A stretch of DNA of 64,000 bases from Tetracentron sinense (GCA_015143295.1 CM026551.1:44380034-44444033), one strand, 5' to 3'; shown: positions 14,801-29,800, counted from the stretch's first letter. Notes: generated by a model not told the origin, from the sequence alone. Translations and numbers: made by a program.

Positions 14801-17800
14801 TGCATGTTTATATTTATCTGCATATGCATATATATTGGCTGAGAAACAGCCTGCTTAAAGTGTAGCATCTATTGTCATCAAGCTGGTTATCAATAGGATC
14901 AGGTATTTGCATATAATATATACACAATAGTAATGAAAGAGCATGCCTGAAGTGCTTCAGCATCTGTGGTCATCAAGTTGGTAATTTTTCCAGATGCGAA
15001 CTTCTTGCGACCCTCGTGTGTTATTCTTAAGGATTTGCGAAATACAGAAGCAACCTGTAATAAAAAAGAGAGCATGTAAACAGGTTGATGCTTTCATAAA
15101 TGGCCATGCATTAATGAACCTCAATTACGGAACTAAATTAAACAAGTACTGATCTAATCTTAAATTATTCCAGAAAAAAAATTTTGATCAACTCTATTGT
15201 ACACCTTTAGTGAGAAACAGAAAATCATAAAAACACCCACACGAACTACGGATGTAGTTTCTTTAATGAACAAAAAGCAAGTTCGAAGAGAATTATGGAA
15301 TATATAATTATGGTGTGATCAAATAGGTTTAACAGAAATTAATAATGTGATAAGTAGTTTGGAGATAACTAAGGCCCCATCAGGTGGACTGTGTTTATGT
15401 CCGTACAGATGGACCCACCATGTAATGGATCCAGCCAATGAGATTTCCACACTAAAAACTGATTTGATCAAACCATAGTAAAAATCCATTCTTGGAATTC
15501 TTTCTGGAATGTTCCGCATATTTCTCATTGAGTATGATGCTATAGTACAGAAAGTTACAATCACCCTACCAGGAGGATTTTTGGCATAGATTGTCTAGGT
15601 CAGAACCATCAAATGTTAGCGCCAACCACCAAACCCACGGCTTCTAAAATGGCCATGCATGGGCTGGTCTAGGCCCAAGCATACTTAAACACTCTGGCCC
15701 ATGCTCGAGTCAGGGCACAATTGGTATGCAGTCAATATTAAGGCCCAAGCAGAACTCGACAATACTTCTGACCTGATGATCTAGGTGACATCCGGCCCAC
15801 AGGCCAAACTTTACTGCCCAACCCAGACCATTGCAGGACTCGGCCTATAACCTTGTCAGGTGGGATCATCTCATTCACAACCCCACCAACCACCCTCCAA
15901 AAAAGAAAAAAAAAAGTGCATCATGTGTGCTGCTAGCTGATTGTATTTGCCTCTGAGTTTTACCCAGCAGGGCCCCTAGATTTCCTTGCACAGTATTAAT
16001 AAAATTAAAAGAGAACATGTTAGGCCACTGCATAAGGCTCCAAGGCTACATGAGATAAACCTAAACAAGCATCACTAACATCTTAAGGCAGGTATATATC
16101 CAAGAGAGAAGAAAATACCAAGGTTGACCTTAGCCGGAAACCAACACGCATCACATTCTGGAAATACTGCGCCTCAAATAGCACCCCCAAAGCCTGGACC
16201 AAAGTAAATCCTTGCGTCAATAAAATAAATTATTAATCCCGAGTGCTGCTCAATATTGACACTATTCTGGATTGGAATAAGGAGAGATTCATAGAAGAAA
16301 TTAGAGTAGAAATTGTCTTCAAAATTCAATCCCACATCTGTGACGCTTAGATGTAGAAAACATTAAAATAAATTTTTTAACATGCACACAGCTATGATCC
16401 CTCAGACAAAGATAACGATTAAATTGATGTTTTAACATATGCAGGCGATGGAATTTATTTTTGTTCACTAGGACATGACTTGCACCCTGCAAGTTCTAAA
16501 TCAATATCTTAGTTACTTTTTCTTTGGATGGGAACAAATAACAAAATTGGATCAATGAAAAAGAAACAGAATGAACAAAGGATGTGGTATAGATTTGTCT
16601 ATATACACCACCTTTGGCTAAGGAATCTGCAATGTTGACTGCATCCCTTATAGAGTGAGAGCCAAGTCTAGACCCATCCCCGCAATAATTCTCTGGTGTG
16701 GTCTATGTCTATCACATTGGCACGTATTCAAGGGTCCATTCCTCACCAAGTTGGCACTGAATAGTGTTCTTAGAGTCCCCACCATCTCCGAATTCCCAGA
16801 GGAGTTATCCTTAGATATTTGACAGCCTTGAAGAAGAGACTTAATGGCAACTCTTTGAGAAGTTTTACCAACATTTCTCAGTTACTAACCTACGTCACAA
16901 CAATAATACTTAGAGATGTTTTTCATTTTAAGTATATAAGTTATGTGTCCACTTCTCAATGCCACCTCTTCACTTTTCAAAATGGCTGATCTTTTGAGTG
17001 AGGGAAGCCAGGCTAACTCACTCCAATGCCTTCTGAGAGGCGGTGCACTTGGGAGCAAGGAAGAATATTGGATATTTCTTGCTTCAATGAAAGCATGGGT
17101 TGTCCTAACAACTTTTAGGTTGTATCTCCTTACCAAGTACTGTATCTACTGTTTCATGAAAGCCTATACAGTTTTTGAGAACTTGATTCGATCAAGCCAA
17201 CTCATTGGCATAGATATGCCATGAATCATAAAAGTATTTAAAATGTTAAAAATCCTATCTTCTGAGTTGAGAACCCCGAGACTGCTGATAACTGCCATAC
17301 AGTATGTACATCATTGTTTTAATATATTTAAAAATTGTCCAAAACTCTTATTACTTTTAATGTATATGTCTGTATATGTGTATGTATGTATCTATAAGTC
17401 TCTTGGTATATAGTACTTGAAGAAGCAGAATCTTGGTGGTCGAAAGACTACATATTTACTGCCGGATTCTCAGAAGCTTAAAGAAGAGATTCATATTTTT
17501 CTCTAGTAAGAAAAGTAAAGAAGACAAGAATTACATCTGGTAATTCTACGACTATATATATATAAATATGAAACTATACATCTCTCAGGATATATTCTTC
17601 GATGAAGCATCATCTTGGTGGTCGAAAGACGACAAACTTTTACTACCTGATTTCCAGGAGCTTAAAGGCTCTCAGGAAAGTTTAATAAAGTCGTGGAATT
17701 GGAATTGTTTAGGACTAGCAGAGTCACCTTGTGATTTACAGGCTACTAACAGATGGTTGGACCTGCCTGAGTCATAAGTCAACTCACGCATTTCCAACCA

Positions 17801-20800
17801 TGCTTTTTCTGCATGAAGATGGAAGTATACAAAATTCGCATTTCAAAAATCAAATCACATACAAAATGAAAAAAAAAGGTTCCACAAAAAAAATATTCCA
17901 AAAAAAAAAAGTAAAATAAAACAGCTTCAGCTGGGTCTCCAAAATCCAAGCTTAAGCATAGTGACCAAATCCGTGTATAATACCCGTATAATTGGTTTAG
18001 AGGGGTCACCGTTTAAAATGGTGTACTTTTGTTGTATTATGTATTATACACGTATTATCGTATAGTACACATATTTTTGTTGTCTTAAACGCATATTCCG
18101 TATTAAATTATTGTTATTAGTTAGTATCATGCTTCCTATTTATTTATAACAATTATTTTTTTCCTGTATTTTTGCCATGTTTTTGCCATATAACACCCAT
18201 ACTTCTCGAACGGATCATTATCATATTATACATGTATCCATACTTGGGGACTATGAGCCCAGGGACTATGTTTTTGTGAACAAGTTAAAGAACTAGAAGA
18301 TAAGAGCTCAAGATCTATATATCTACAAATAGGACAATAATCCTATAACTTAAAGTGTCATATTTACTTGGCTATCTAGATTCATCCTTTTAAAGTGCAT
18401 TATTATAGAACTGCCACCATAGTGCAATATTCCTTTTTAATTTGGTCCTGAAAAAGTAGAACTGAAAGGCAACGAACTAACAGAAAGGAAACAGAGCGCA
18501 TGCTTTCAGCATTCATCGTTCACACACATGGCATGATTTCAGTTTCAAGCATGACAAAGAACATGTTTCTCATGTAATGGATAGTTTCAATACCATCCAA
18601 AGCAGAAAATCTGAGAGCAAAATGTAATACTAAACAAACTTAAAGTAGGAATTGCAACACAGTTTAAGTTGAGCAGAAAAAATAGAAAAAGAGAAAAGAA
18701 AAGAAATGAAAATGAACAGCAGGATTAGAGTCATACCACCCCAGCGAAAATTAAGAAGGCATAAATGTAACCAATCCAAGCCGGATCCCCTTGTTGCATA
18801 GACTGAAGGTGAAGGTAACAAGTTAATTACTAACTTCTACCAGATACATACTATAAAACTAATAAATTAGGTCCAGTAAAAATGAATTGATAACTCCAAA
18901 GGAATTTAAAAACCTAGAGCAGCAGAATTAAATTGATTCAACAGTTCAACATACAAACATTATTTGTATTATGTTAATTCCTAGGGGTTCTCAGCCTTTT
19001 CCTTAATGGAGATCTTGTAGTTTTTATCAATGACTTTCAATTTGAATGTATAAATGGGAAAGATGTTGAACAACCCATCTTGAGCCGTATCACTCTGCCT
19101 TTTATTTTTCTTCTGTCTTCTCCACTCTTCTTCATCCTTTTACTTCTTAATACAATGTTTGAGAGTTATCCAAAGTAGGGTATGAAGATTAAGATTTCAT
19201 GTTACTAACCGAGACTATAAAGTGCTTCCTATAGAACTAGGAGATACATTCCAAAGACCTGAGTGGTGCTCCTTTGAGACTTCTGTGCAAGTCATTAGAT
19301 ACTATCGTAATGGGCCATTTAAATAAGCCCATTACAGCTTTATTATCTATTTACTTTATTATGTCTTGGTGTCTATTGTCTTTTATGTAAGTAAGGGCAT
19401 TTATGTCCTTTCATTTAGTAGTGATAAAAAAGGAGATTTAAAGGGTTTGGAGACATTATTCCAAACCCTATTCCTATCTAATCTTTTCGCTTATCTTCTA
19501 TTCTTCTCTTCTACAAATCCTAGGCATCAAACCCTAATATTCTACTTGATATCAAAGAGGAAGACATGGCCTGCATTCCTTTTTGTTTCCTTCTTTATTT
19601 TTCCATTGACAGTTCATGAACGTGAATAGTATTTTCCCATATGTTAGAAAAAGTTGGGTTTTTAGAGATCTGTATTTTTGAGGAATTGTGATGTTTTTCC
19701 AGGAATTTTTTGAAAAATTCTAGAAAGAGATTTATCCAGTTGTTTAATTTAGGGAAAAAAATCAGTTTTGAATCAAATAATTGGAAGAAATATTAGGGGT
19801 TTTATGCTGATGTTGGTTGATATAAGTTAATGTATTTGGTGATTGAAACTTAATGGAACAAGAATCGTAAAGTTTGGGTGAGTTTTGAAGTTCCTACATC
19901 GTTTTTCTCAAGTTCGCATGCTGACTTTTTTCCTTTTTGGTATGATTGGGCTATGCTACTTGATTGTATGAAGTTGAAAAAGCTAGTGGGAGGTTGTGAA
20001 ATGTGAAGGTTGTTGATTTGTATAAATCAGCATTAATTTAAACCTCTAGTTGAGGCGTTGTTGGTGTTTAAGAGATCCGGCTTATTCACTTAGTTGATTT
20101 TTTTAATCCCTAAGTAAGACGTATATCTGAGATCAGTGGGATGTAGGACAATTCATATAACACAAGTCTTCCCGGGTCTACTCCTTTTGTGGTTCCTTCT
20201 TCCTAAAATCCTAGCATGTTAATCAGTACAGTGAAATTGGATGGAAGAAATTACATAGAATGGTCACGGCCAGAAAAGTACACTCGCCTTGGTTGCTCTA
20301 CTATGCATAGTGCCTCTGCCACTAGTATTGCCTCCCCTAGGGAGTCCTCTATTATGTGATCCCATCTTCAGTAGTCCTCTAAGGACACCCTTCTGGTATC
20401 CAAAGAGGAACTTGAGTGCTCCCGTCAGTTACTTTTTGAGATGGAGTTATCTACTGCATCATCTGCTTCATTTGCTCAACCAGGTACTCATGCATTTGCC
20501 CATCATGTACCTTCATTAATCACACCTAGGATTCCTTGAATCATCAATTTAAGAGCCTCAGATCATGTCTAGTATCTCCTCAATTTTCTAGCATTTACAA
20601 CTCTTGCCCTAGTCCTTTGAGAGTAAACATTGTTGATAGATCCTTTTCCTACATGTCTAGGAAAGGGAACATCAGTGTCACCCCTACTCTCTCATTATCC
20701 TTTGTAATACATGTTATTGGTTTTTCTGCTAACCTTATTTCTGTTAGTAGTTTAACTAAACATCTGTGTTGTAGCGTAACCTTTTTTTCCATCCCATAGT

Positions 20801-23800
20801 GTATTTAAGGATTTAATTACACATCGGAAGATTAGGAGTGGACGTGATGTGGATGGGCTCTACATTTTGGATCAAGCTCCTGCTCTTATCTCCAGTGCTT
20901 TGCAACCCGTAATTCTATTAATAAAAACTAGATTTTTCTCTAGCATCGTTGGTTAGGTCATTTGTCATTTCAATCCTTAAAAATTTTGTTTCTGCATTTG
21001 TTTGATTGACTCTGTCAGTTTACAAAGTTTGCAGCGTGAAACTTGTGAACTGGCAAAACATGATCGTGTTTCTTTTTCTCCCAGTAATAAAAGTTCATTT
21101 ATGTTTGAAATTGTGCATTCAGATGTATGAGACCCTCTCTTGCTTTATCTTGGTTTAGATAACATTTATTATTTTGTTTATTGATGACTATTCTCGCTAC
21201 ACTTAGTTGTACATGTTGAAAACTCGAGATGAGTTGCCTAATACCATGCGCGCCTACCATAACTTGATCAAACTCAATTTGACAAAAATGTTAAAATATT
21301 TCGCTCTGATCGTCATCGTTAATACCTTAAGGGATCACTTAGAACTAACTTTGCTGAGCATAGAATTATTCATCAAAGCAGTTGTGTATTATGCCACAAC
21401 AGAATGGGGTGATAGAACGGAAGAATCAACATTTGCATGAGGTTGTTAGAAACTTGAAACAAATGAAAGTTGAAAAACATTTTGGTCTGATGCAGTACTT
21501 AAAACGACGTATTTGATTAACCAGACGCCTTCCCGAGTTTTGGATTTCAAGTCTCCTCATCAATTATTGCATCTTGAGAGTCCTCATTTTAGTCTTCCAC
21601 TTACTATCTTTGGTTCTTGAGAGTCCTCATTTTAGTCTTCCGCTTAGATCTTTGATTGTACTTGCTTCCTTCATATATTGGGTCCAAATCCTTCCAAGTT
21701 GGATCCTAAGTCCTCCAAATGTCTGTTCTTGAGGTACTCCTCTACATAGGAGGGGTACAAGATGTTTGATCCCTTAAAAGGTAAGAGGTTTGTCTCTAAG
21801 GATGTTTCTTTCTTTGAATAAGTTCCATTTTTTTTTTTGGTGTTCCTCTTTAGGAGGAGAGTGTTAGTGAAGAGATACCCGTTTAAGTTCATGTTTTGGG
21901 AGAAACTCCTTCAGTCTCATTGTTGTCCTCTCTTGATGACACTGGATAGAAGGAAAAGGAGCTGAAGACATACTTAGAAATTCCAAGGTGGAAATGGTTT
22001 AAAATTTTGATACGTATCGGCCGATAAAGGCTGATATTTATCCTGCTTTGAGCTACTCGGTACATTGGTACGCTGAAAAAAAAACTTCTATGTATTGACT
22101 TGTATCAAGCCAATACGGGACCGATACTAGCTCGAGAATCCCGATTTTTTTGTTAGAATTTTCTCTCCTATTTAAATTAGGATCCACAATACAGACCCGA
22201 TACACACAACTTATTTACATAAGATATTATTTAAGTAAATGGTTTTAAATTAATTTTACTTTCATTTGCTTAAGATATTTATAGGTAAATAAAATTATAC
22301 CCCCCAATTTGAATTCAATAAAAATAATCCTAGATCCAAATTCCTTGAGAATAAAAATCAACTTTCTAGTTAAGAACAAAATCCTTTTTTTAGCTCCTTT
22401 TGGGATTAGGTCAAAATTTCAACTCTCAAATGGAAATGTATTTCGCACATTTAAATTTCATATATTCTACTGTATCAAAACATTACCAAAACCCAAGGCA
22501 AAAAAGTTTCATCTTTTAGTCTTCAAAAATATTTTCATCTACAGGGTCAAAGTCAACTAACAGCGTAAAAATTTGGCATAAAAATATTTACATTCAAGCT
22601 AATAATTTATAGTTGTAATTCAATACATTCTTATTTAACTCACTGAATATATGATTTTTTAATATCTAAGCTTATAATTTATAATTGTAATTCAATACAT
22701 TCTTATTTAACTAAATGTAAGGTTTTAATATCTAAACTGTATTTCTTATATTTGGCTAAGTGACTAAGGTTTCTATTTTAATACCTGAATATCAACACGC
22801 ACGCCTTTCTTTAACTTATAAAATTCTTAACTTTCATATATATGGTTATAAACATAATTGGAGACCTTCATTTAGTTTATTTTTAGCATATATTTGCATT
22901 AAAAGAAGTTTTATGCAAGGTATCCAAGTTTTTTCGTGCGTATCCAAGCATTTCTTAGCGTATCCTAATTTTTTCTACTATATCCATCCCATACGTATCA
23001 TGTTTTGGACTTATCGATACGGCACCCGATACCGATATTTTGAACCATGCTTTTATAATAAGGGCCTAATAAACTACAAAACTTAACAAGAATGAGATTT
23101 TCCAAACCCATCGAAGATAACAATCAATTGTGATAATAGAGCTGCTATTAGCATTGCACATATCCTAGTGCAATATGACATGACCAAACATATAGAAGTT
23201 GACAGACATTTCATAAGAGAATAGATAGCATCGAAGATAATTAGTCTTGCCTTTGCTAAAACAGAAGATCATTTAGAAAATGTCTTATGAAGAAGGTTGC
23301 TTCATTACGTCATCATGGGCTTATAGCAAGTTTGGCATACTTGACATTTATGCCTTGCTTAAACGGGAATGTCGTAATGGGCCATGAACATAAGCCCATT
23401 ACAACTTTATTATCTAGTTATTTTATTATGTCTTAGTGTCTATTGTCTTTTATGTAACTAAAGACATTTATGTCATTGCATTTCATTAGTGATAAAATTG
23501 AGATCTAAAGGGTTTGTCAACATTATTCCAAACCCTATTCCTCTCTCATTCTTTCTCTTCTCTTCTACAAACCATAGTTTTTTACTGATACTAAATAATC
23601 AACAAGAGGACATTTTTCTGATTTCAGACTTAAGGAATCATCATCATGGTTGTTGATGGAGAATCTTTTGTTGTGAAGATAAGAAACATGATAAATCCAT
23701 GTCAAATGCCTTATCAGAGAAAAGGATGCGAAGCAATTAGGGTGTTGATAAGTTTCTCGATTAAAAGTAGGAATAAGTTATATGCCCAAAACCATCAAAC

Positions 23801-26800
23801 AAAAAATAGCAAGAGAGATTAAAGAGAAAAAAGAGAATTTTCGACTAGCTGTCCCTATTAGTAGATATGATCTTTCTCCACTTCTCTATTTACCACTAGA
23901 TCCCAATCATGTTCCATCCAAATATATAACAAAAGCAAATAAACAAGAATATTAGAGGAAAGCAATGCATGAAAAACCACAACCTGGGAAGAAAATCACA
24001 TTTGGGAGCTCATTTGTCATGCAAAAGAAGCCGAGATGATTGCCAAAGACTAGACTTCCAACGACATAAGGAGAGACTTTTCGGATCGTATCTGACCTTG
24101 GCATTTTCCATCAATTTCCCATGTCTAACGATCCCTCTTTGTTTGCAGCTTTCTCTAAAACCCAAGTTGGGTCTGTTAGCCTTTAAGTTTTTGACTTAAG
24201 GTAACATCTTTGATTTTGATGATAACACAATAATAGAATGACTGTAGAGACCCAAATTTAATTTCTCGGTATTTGTGTCATTTATATGAACTTCTTAGAA
24301 TATGAGTCTAATTTTAAAATACATGTGTTCCTATGAGAATTAATGTGGAATGCCTAGATGTAATAACTCCTTATATAATAATATAGTAATTGATTTATTA
24401 TTATTATTACTGGTGGGTGGCACATGCGATGCACCTGAGAGAGGGGGGAAGGAGTTAACCACAGTTAATAGGAGTTAAAAGGGACACATGGTAACCTGCA
24501 AGTGCGATTGAACTCTCCTCGAGTTCAATCGTGATTGACTGTGATTCTATTCTTTAAATAGATAGATGAGCAAGGGATAGTTTGGGAATTCAAGTAAAAC
24601 ATTAAATTAAAATTTTATTTTATATAAGGGTAGTTTGGAAATTTAAGAAAAATCAGGCGTAGCCTCTCGCATTATAAGAGTAAAGATTAAATTAAAAGTG
24701 TCGGGTTTACGGGACCATCTCATTGCCTAAAACAAGATTAGTATATTTATTTTATAACTTCTAGGAGTCTAGGGTTCAAACCTTGAGTTCAGAGTATTAA
24801 CCCAAATGTTTTGGAGTTCTCTTTCACCTTCATCCCACTTGATGAGATATTTTGACCTCCAAGAACTTAAAATTGGGACTTGTCTATTAGACAAGAAATT
24901 GTTCCCCTTTGAATGACAAGTTCAACACAAGTTGAATCGTCTAATTCCAATAACCGAGCAAAAGTTACAGCCAAAATACCGAAGAAGGGTTCCGGAGAAA
25001 AAAAAAATACGGGGAGGCGATCGATCGCCCATCAGAGTGATCGATCGCCAAACACTGGAATTTTTCCGGAAAATCGTGATTTTTGACTTTTTTAGCTTCT
25101 CTTGGGTCCCCCAACTCTATAAATACCTCCATAATTCGTGAATTAGGTTTCCAATAGCCTCCTAAATTTTAAATAGAGCTTTCTACGAGATCTAAAGAGG
25201 AGGAAAATATGATTTTCTGAGAGATTCAAAGAGGGAAAAGCCTAGAGATTTCAAGGATTCAACCAAAGAAGAAGGAAAAAGACTTGAAGATCTAGATCGA
25301 GCCTCATTCGCAAGCGTAAGATCGTAGGGAAGCGATCGAGAGAGATAAACGACGAACCTAGTTTTCCAAATCTTGAATATTAACCAAAAAGATGAATTAA
25401 AAGAAAAGGATTTAAGTAAGAACCTAAAGGCAAGATTTATGAATTCTTAATGTTCCTGATTTATTAATTCATGAATCATTAAATTAGGATGTGAAGAACT
25501 ATGTTATATTTTGTTTATGCTTCAATAAGAGGATTAAGAATTTATATTGAATAAATGTGGATATATGAGGAGAATGGGATGAATGAATGGAGTTTGAATG
25601 AAAGATATGAAGGAATTTGAATGATTGAGATGAATTAATTGTGAGATTATGATTATATGTTAGTGTGATTTTGTGATTATAATCCATGAGAATTATAATT
25701 GATAAAATATGTGGTATAATTCCGATATTGATCTCGATTAAAAAGGGGGTTTTGATGTTTAAATTAGATTATGACTTATGTCTATTAAAGTTAAACTGTG
25801 ATTATAGATTGTTAAATTATTGGATATATGAAAGTTGTGTGTTTATTTTATGTTTTTATATGTGATATATATTTGGGTAAAGGAACCTTTGATAAGAGTT
25901 AAGCTTGCCTAGGCCTGGTTAACATAGTGGAATGGGACGCTATGGTGAGATGTCCTACGGCTCTTGATTTTGTCTTATGTATAATTTAACCAAAGGTGTA
26001 TCATTGTGTACTCACTAATGAAAAATATGCACATGTATGAAGAAAAAATTAAGGGCACTAATAAAATTACAAGTAAGACCAAAAGTAAAGTAAGTAAGTA
26101 AGAAAGACACACGAAAACGATAATGCATGTTTGTGTTTTGCACCACCGAATACCATCAAAAGGGCAATAAGTATGTCAAAGTAAGTAATACCGGAAAATA
26201 TACTAAGCCGTTCGTGCCGGATAATGTACGAAGGATGGTATCTTGGTAAAGTAAAGTATAGTAACCCCTTTACATATACGGTAAAGCGGTATTTTAATTT
26301 ATTACCGATGCATGTGGATGTGTTGTTCATAAAACAATAAAGTAAGAAGTATGAAAAGTAAGAAAGTAAGGAAAGAAAGAAAGTAAATGACATAATGTAC
26401 ATATTCGCTTTTCCGCACTCTGATTTATGTATGTAAACTGAAGTATGAAATGCATGTATGTTAATGTTTATTATATTATTTACTATTGTTCGTTATAGAC
26501 GCAAAGTAATTACTCAGCCGATGACTTTGTTGTCGGCAGGTTTGGTTTTGATATCTATGCACCCGGACCGTGGGAAGAAGAGGAATACATATAGGATCCT
26601 GAAGGTGATCATCCCGAATAGGAACGAGTTCTCGATCGATGGCCGTATTATTGAGTTTGCTTTATTAGTAGTAGTTGGATATAATAAGGATTGTAATTTG
26701 AGTTATTCTGGATTTATAGTTATTTTAGTTTGATGGTTTAGAATCATGATGGATGATCAGGATTTTATTATATTTCAATTGCAATTATAGACCATGGATT

Positions 26801-29800
26801 TATTTAAGGGGAAAATACATTTACACCCCCTAAGGTTTGAAGAAAATACACATACACCCCCTCAGTTTTCAAATAATACATTAGGTACCCTTACTTTTTA
26901 AAATAATGGCACTTACACCCCCTCCATCAGTTGACCGTTAGTCAACTCACAGAATTGTTGATGTATGATGATGTCATGTGATTAAATGTATAAACTTCCA
27001 ACTTTGCCCCTTCAATTTTCAGAAAACACTATTCCTACTCCAAAACACTATTTATTTATTATTTAAATATTTGGTTATCACCCATTGAGGTCGGCACGTG
27101 TCCCTTTTGACACCCCTTAACCGTGGTTAAGATTCACCCACCCATCCTTGTTTATTTTTAAACATTAATTCTTTTTTAAAATTAAAAAAAATAATCAAAG
27201 TTTTTTTAATATTAAAAACAGATTTTTAATATCACCCCTTGAGGTCGCCACGTGTCCCTTTTGACACCCCTTAACCATGGTTAAGATTCACCGAACCATC
27301 CTTGTTTTTTTTTAAATATTAATTATTTTTTAAAAAATTAAAAAATATTTAGTTTTTTTAATATTTAAAAAAAAATTAATATAACCCCTTGAGGTTGCCA
27401 CGTGTCCCTTTTGACACCCCTCAAGGGGTGATATTAAAAAACTTTTTTTAATATTAAAAAAACTTTAATTTTTTTTAAAATTTTCAAAAAATAATTAATA
27501 TTAAAGAAAAACAAGGATGGATGGGTGAATCTTAACCATGGTTAAGGGGTGTCAAAAGGGACACGTGACGACCTCAAGGGGTGATATTAAAAAACTGTTT
27601 TTGATATGAAAAAAAACTCAAATTTGTTTTAATTTTAAAAAATGAATTAATATTTAAAAAAAAACCAAAGATGGGTGGATGAATCTTAACCACGGTTAAG
27701 GGGTGTCAAAAGGGACACGTGGCGACCTCAAGGGGTGGTATTAAAAAACTGTTTCTAATATTAAAAAAACCTTAATTTTTTTTAAATTTTCAAAAAAGAA
27801 TTAATATTTTAAAAAAAACCAAGAATGGGTGAATGAATCTTAACCACGGTTAAGGGGTGTTAAAGGGACACATGGCGACCTCAAGGGGTGATATTAAAAC
27901 TCTGTTATTGATATTTAAAAAACTCTAATTTTTTTTAATTTTCAAAAATGAATTAATATTTTAAAAAAAAACCAAGGATGGGTGGGTGAATCTTAACCAC
28001 GGTTAAGGGGTGTCAAAAGGGACACGTGGCGACCTCAAGGGGTGGTATTAAAAAACTGTTTCTAATATTAAAAAAAAATTAATATAAAAAAAAAAACCAA
28101 GAATGGGTGAGTGAATCTTAACCAAGGTTAAGGGGTGTCAAAAGGGACACGTGGTGACCTCAACCTCAAGGGGTGATATTAAAAATCTGTTTTTAATATT
28201 AAAAAAACTAATTTTTTTTTAAAATTTTCAAAAAGAATTAATATTTAAAAATAAACAAGGATGAGTGGGTGAATCTTAACCATGGTTAAGGGGTGTCAAA
28301 AGGGACATGTGGCGACCTCAAGGGGTGATATTAAAAATCTGTTTTTAATATTAAAAAAACTCTGATTATTTTTTTAATTTTCAAAAAGAATTAATATTTA
28401 AAAATAAACAAGGATGGGTGGGTGAATCTTAACCACGGTTAAGGGGTGTCAAAAGGGACACGTGGCGACCTCAGTGGGTGGTAACCAGATTTTTAAATAA
28501 TAAATAAATAGTGATTTGGAGTAAGAATAGTGTTTTCTGAAAATTGAAGGGGCAATGTTGGAAGTTTACACATTTAATCACATGACATCATCATACATCA
28601 GCATTTCTGGAGTTGACTAACAGTCAACTGATGGAGGGGGTGTAAGTGCCATTATTTTAAAAAGTAAGGGTACCTAATGTATTATTTGAAAACTGAGGGG
28701 GTGTATGTGTATTTTCGTCAAACCATAGGGGGTGTAAATGTATTCCCCTTTATTTAATGTTATTAATTGAAGAAATTTTTAGGTTCGTATTTTTAGTATG
28801 CCTTAAATGCTTCTAACAGGATGGTTTGTTAAGTGAGTCATGTGCCAAAATCTCACATTCTCCTAGGTGGAGTTTTGAGGCGTGACAATGGCATTTGTAT
28901 TACTGATATTCTATTGAGTTTAAGTGTAATTCAGCTTATGAAGAGCATTAGCACATCATCGAAGGCAAAAAGATGAAAATAGCAACCAAGTAAGAAAGAT
29001 TCTCCATCAAGCTATAACAAAGCAATTGGATCAAGTTGAGCACATTGAAGATCATGCCCAAAGTCCAAGACGGATCTTGATGCTAAAGAAGAAATCTACT
29101 CAAGATCAAGATTGAAGACTCTCGAGAAGGTTTTATAGTTTATTATTTAGTCTTTGAAAGTACTTAGGATTTATGTAAGAAATCTTCAAAGTTTGGTCGG
29201 TTGAATTGCCCAATACTTAGATTGACCATAGGTGTCTTAAGACCCATTGAATATCAATCTAAGGACCTAAAACATGATAAAAATCTTGTTAAAGATAAGG
29301 TATAAGACCAAAGAAATCATATCCATCATATTGGTTAAGCAAAGATGAGTTTTTTATAGAAATATAAAGGACTCGTCGACGAGTGACATTGTGGTCTCAG
29401 CACTCGTCGACAAGTGGGCTAACGGTAGCTCGGAATTGAATCTGACAGCTTACTTTTCGACAATTGGACAATGCACTGGTGCACTCATCGACGATTGCTT
29501 GCAGGAAACGCCCAACGGCTAGTTTTTAATAGTTCTTTGAGTTCCCAAGATGCCTCCAACGGCTATATTTTTGAAAGGGCTATAAATAGGATTGATTTAT
29601 GAATGAAAAAAAGAACTTCAAAACTTCCAATCATTCAATCCATTCACTCCAGCTAAGATTGCCAAATCTATTAAGTTTACCCTAGAAATCTCAAATCCTA
29701 GTTTTTGAGCTATTCAACTCCTATCTTTGAGGGATTCATAGAGGATCTTAATTGTAATCTATCAGAGAGCATTTCAAGATTGTAAACACTTATTCAAAGT

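Larger units (their letters stand above)
24243..28887 (+). mobile_element. Solo Gypsy-type LTR nested in the solo LTR, itself interrupted
   Basis: Starts TGTAGAGACCCAAATTTAAT and ends 'gaggcgtgaca'. Flanks ATGAC (24238-24242) and ATGGC (28888-28892) look like a 5-bp target duplication with one difference. Its own length is about 2.7 kb after removing the Mutator-like insert at 26808-28748. TATAAATA lies at 25118-25125, and a CGATCGATCGCC motif is repeated near 25017-25050. A related LTR starts at 62561. The very long LTR and the TGTAR-CCC start suggest a chromovirus such as Tekay/Del; this is inference. Confidence 0.75.

Noticed and set aside
26067-26402. 111-codon minus-strand frame rich in hydrophobic residues
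   Set aside because: It lies in the Gypsy-type LTR and arises from AAGTAAG-type repeats on the other strand.
27080-28480. Satellite or centromeric repeat
   Set aside because: Only ten units, with an orientation switch, enclosed by inverted ends and a 9-bp target duplication; it is transposon interior.
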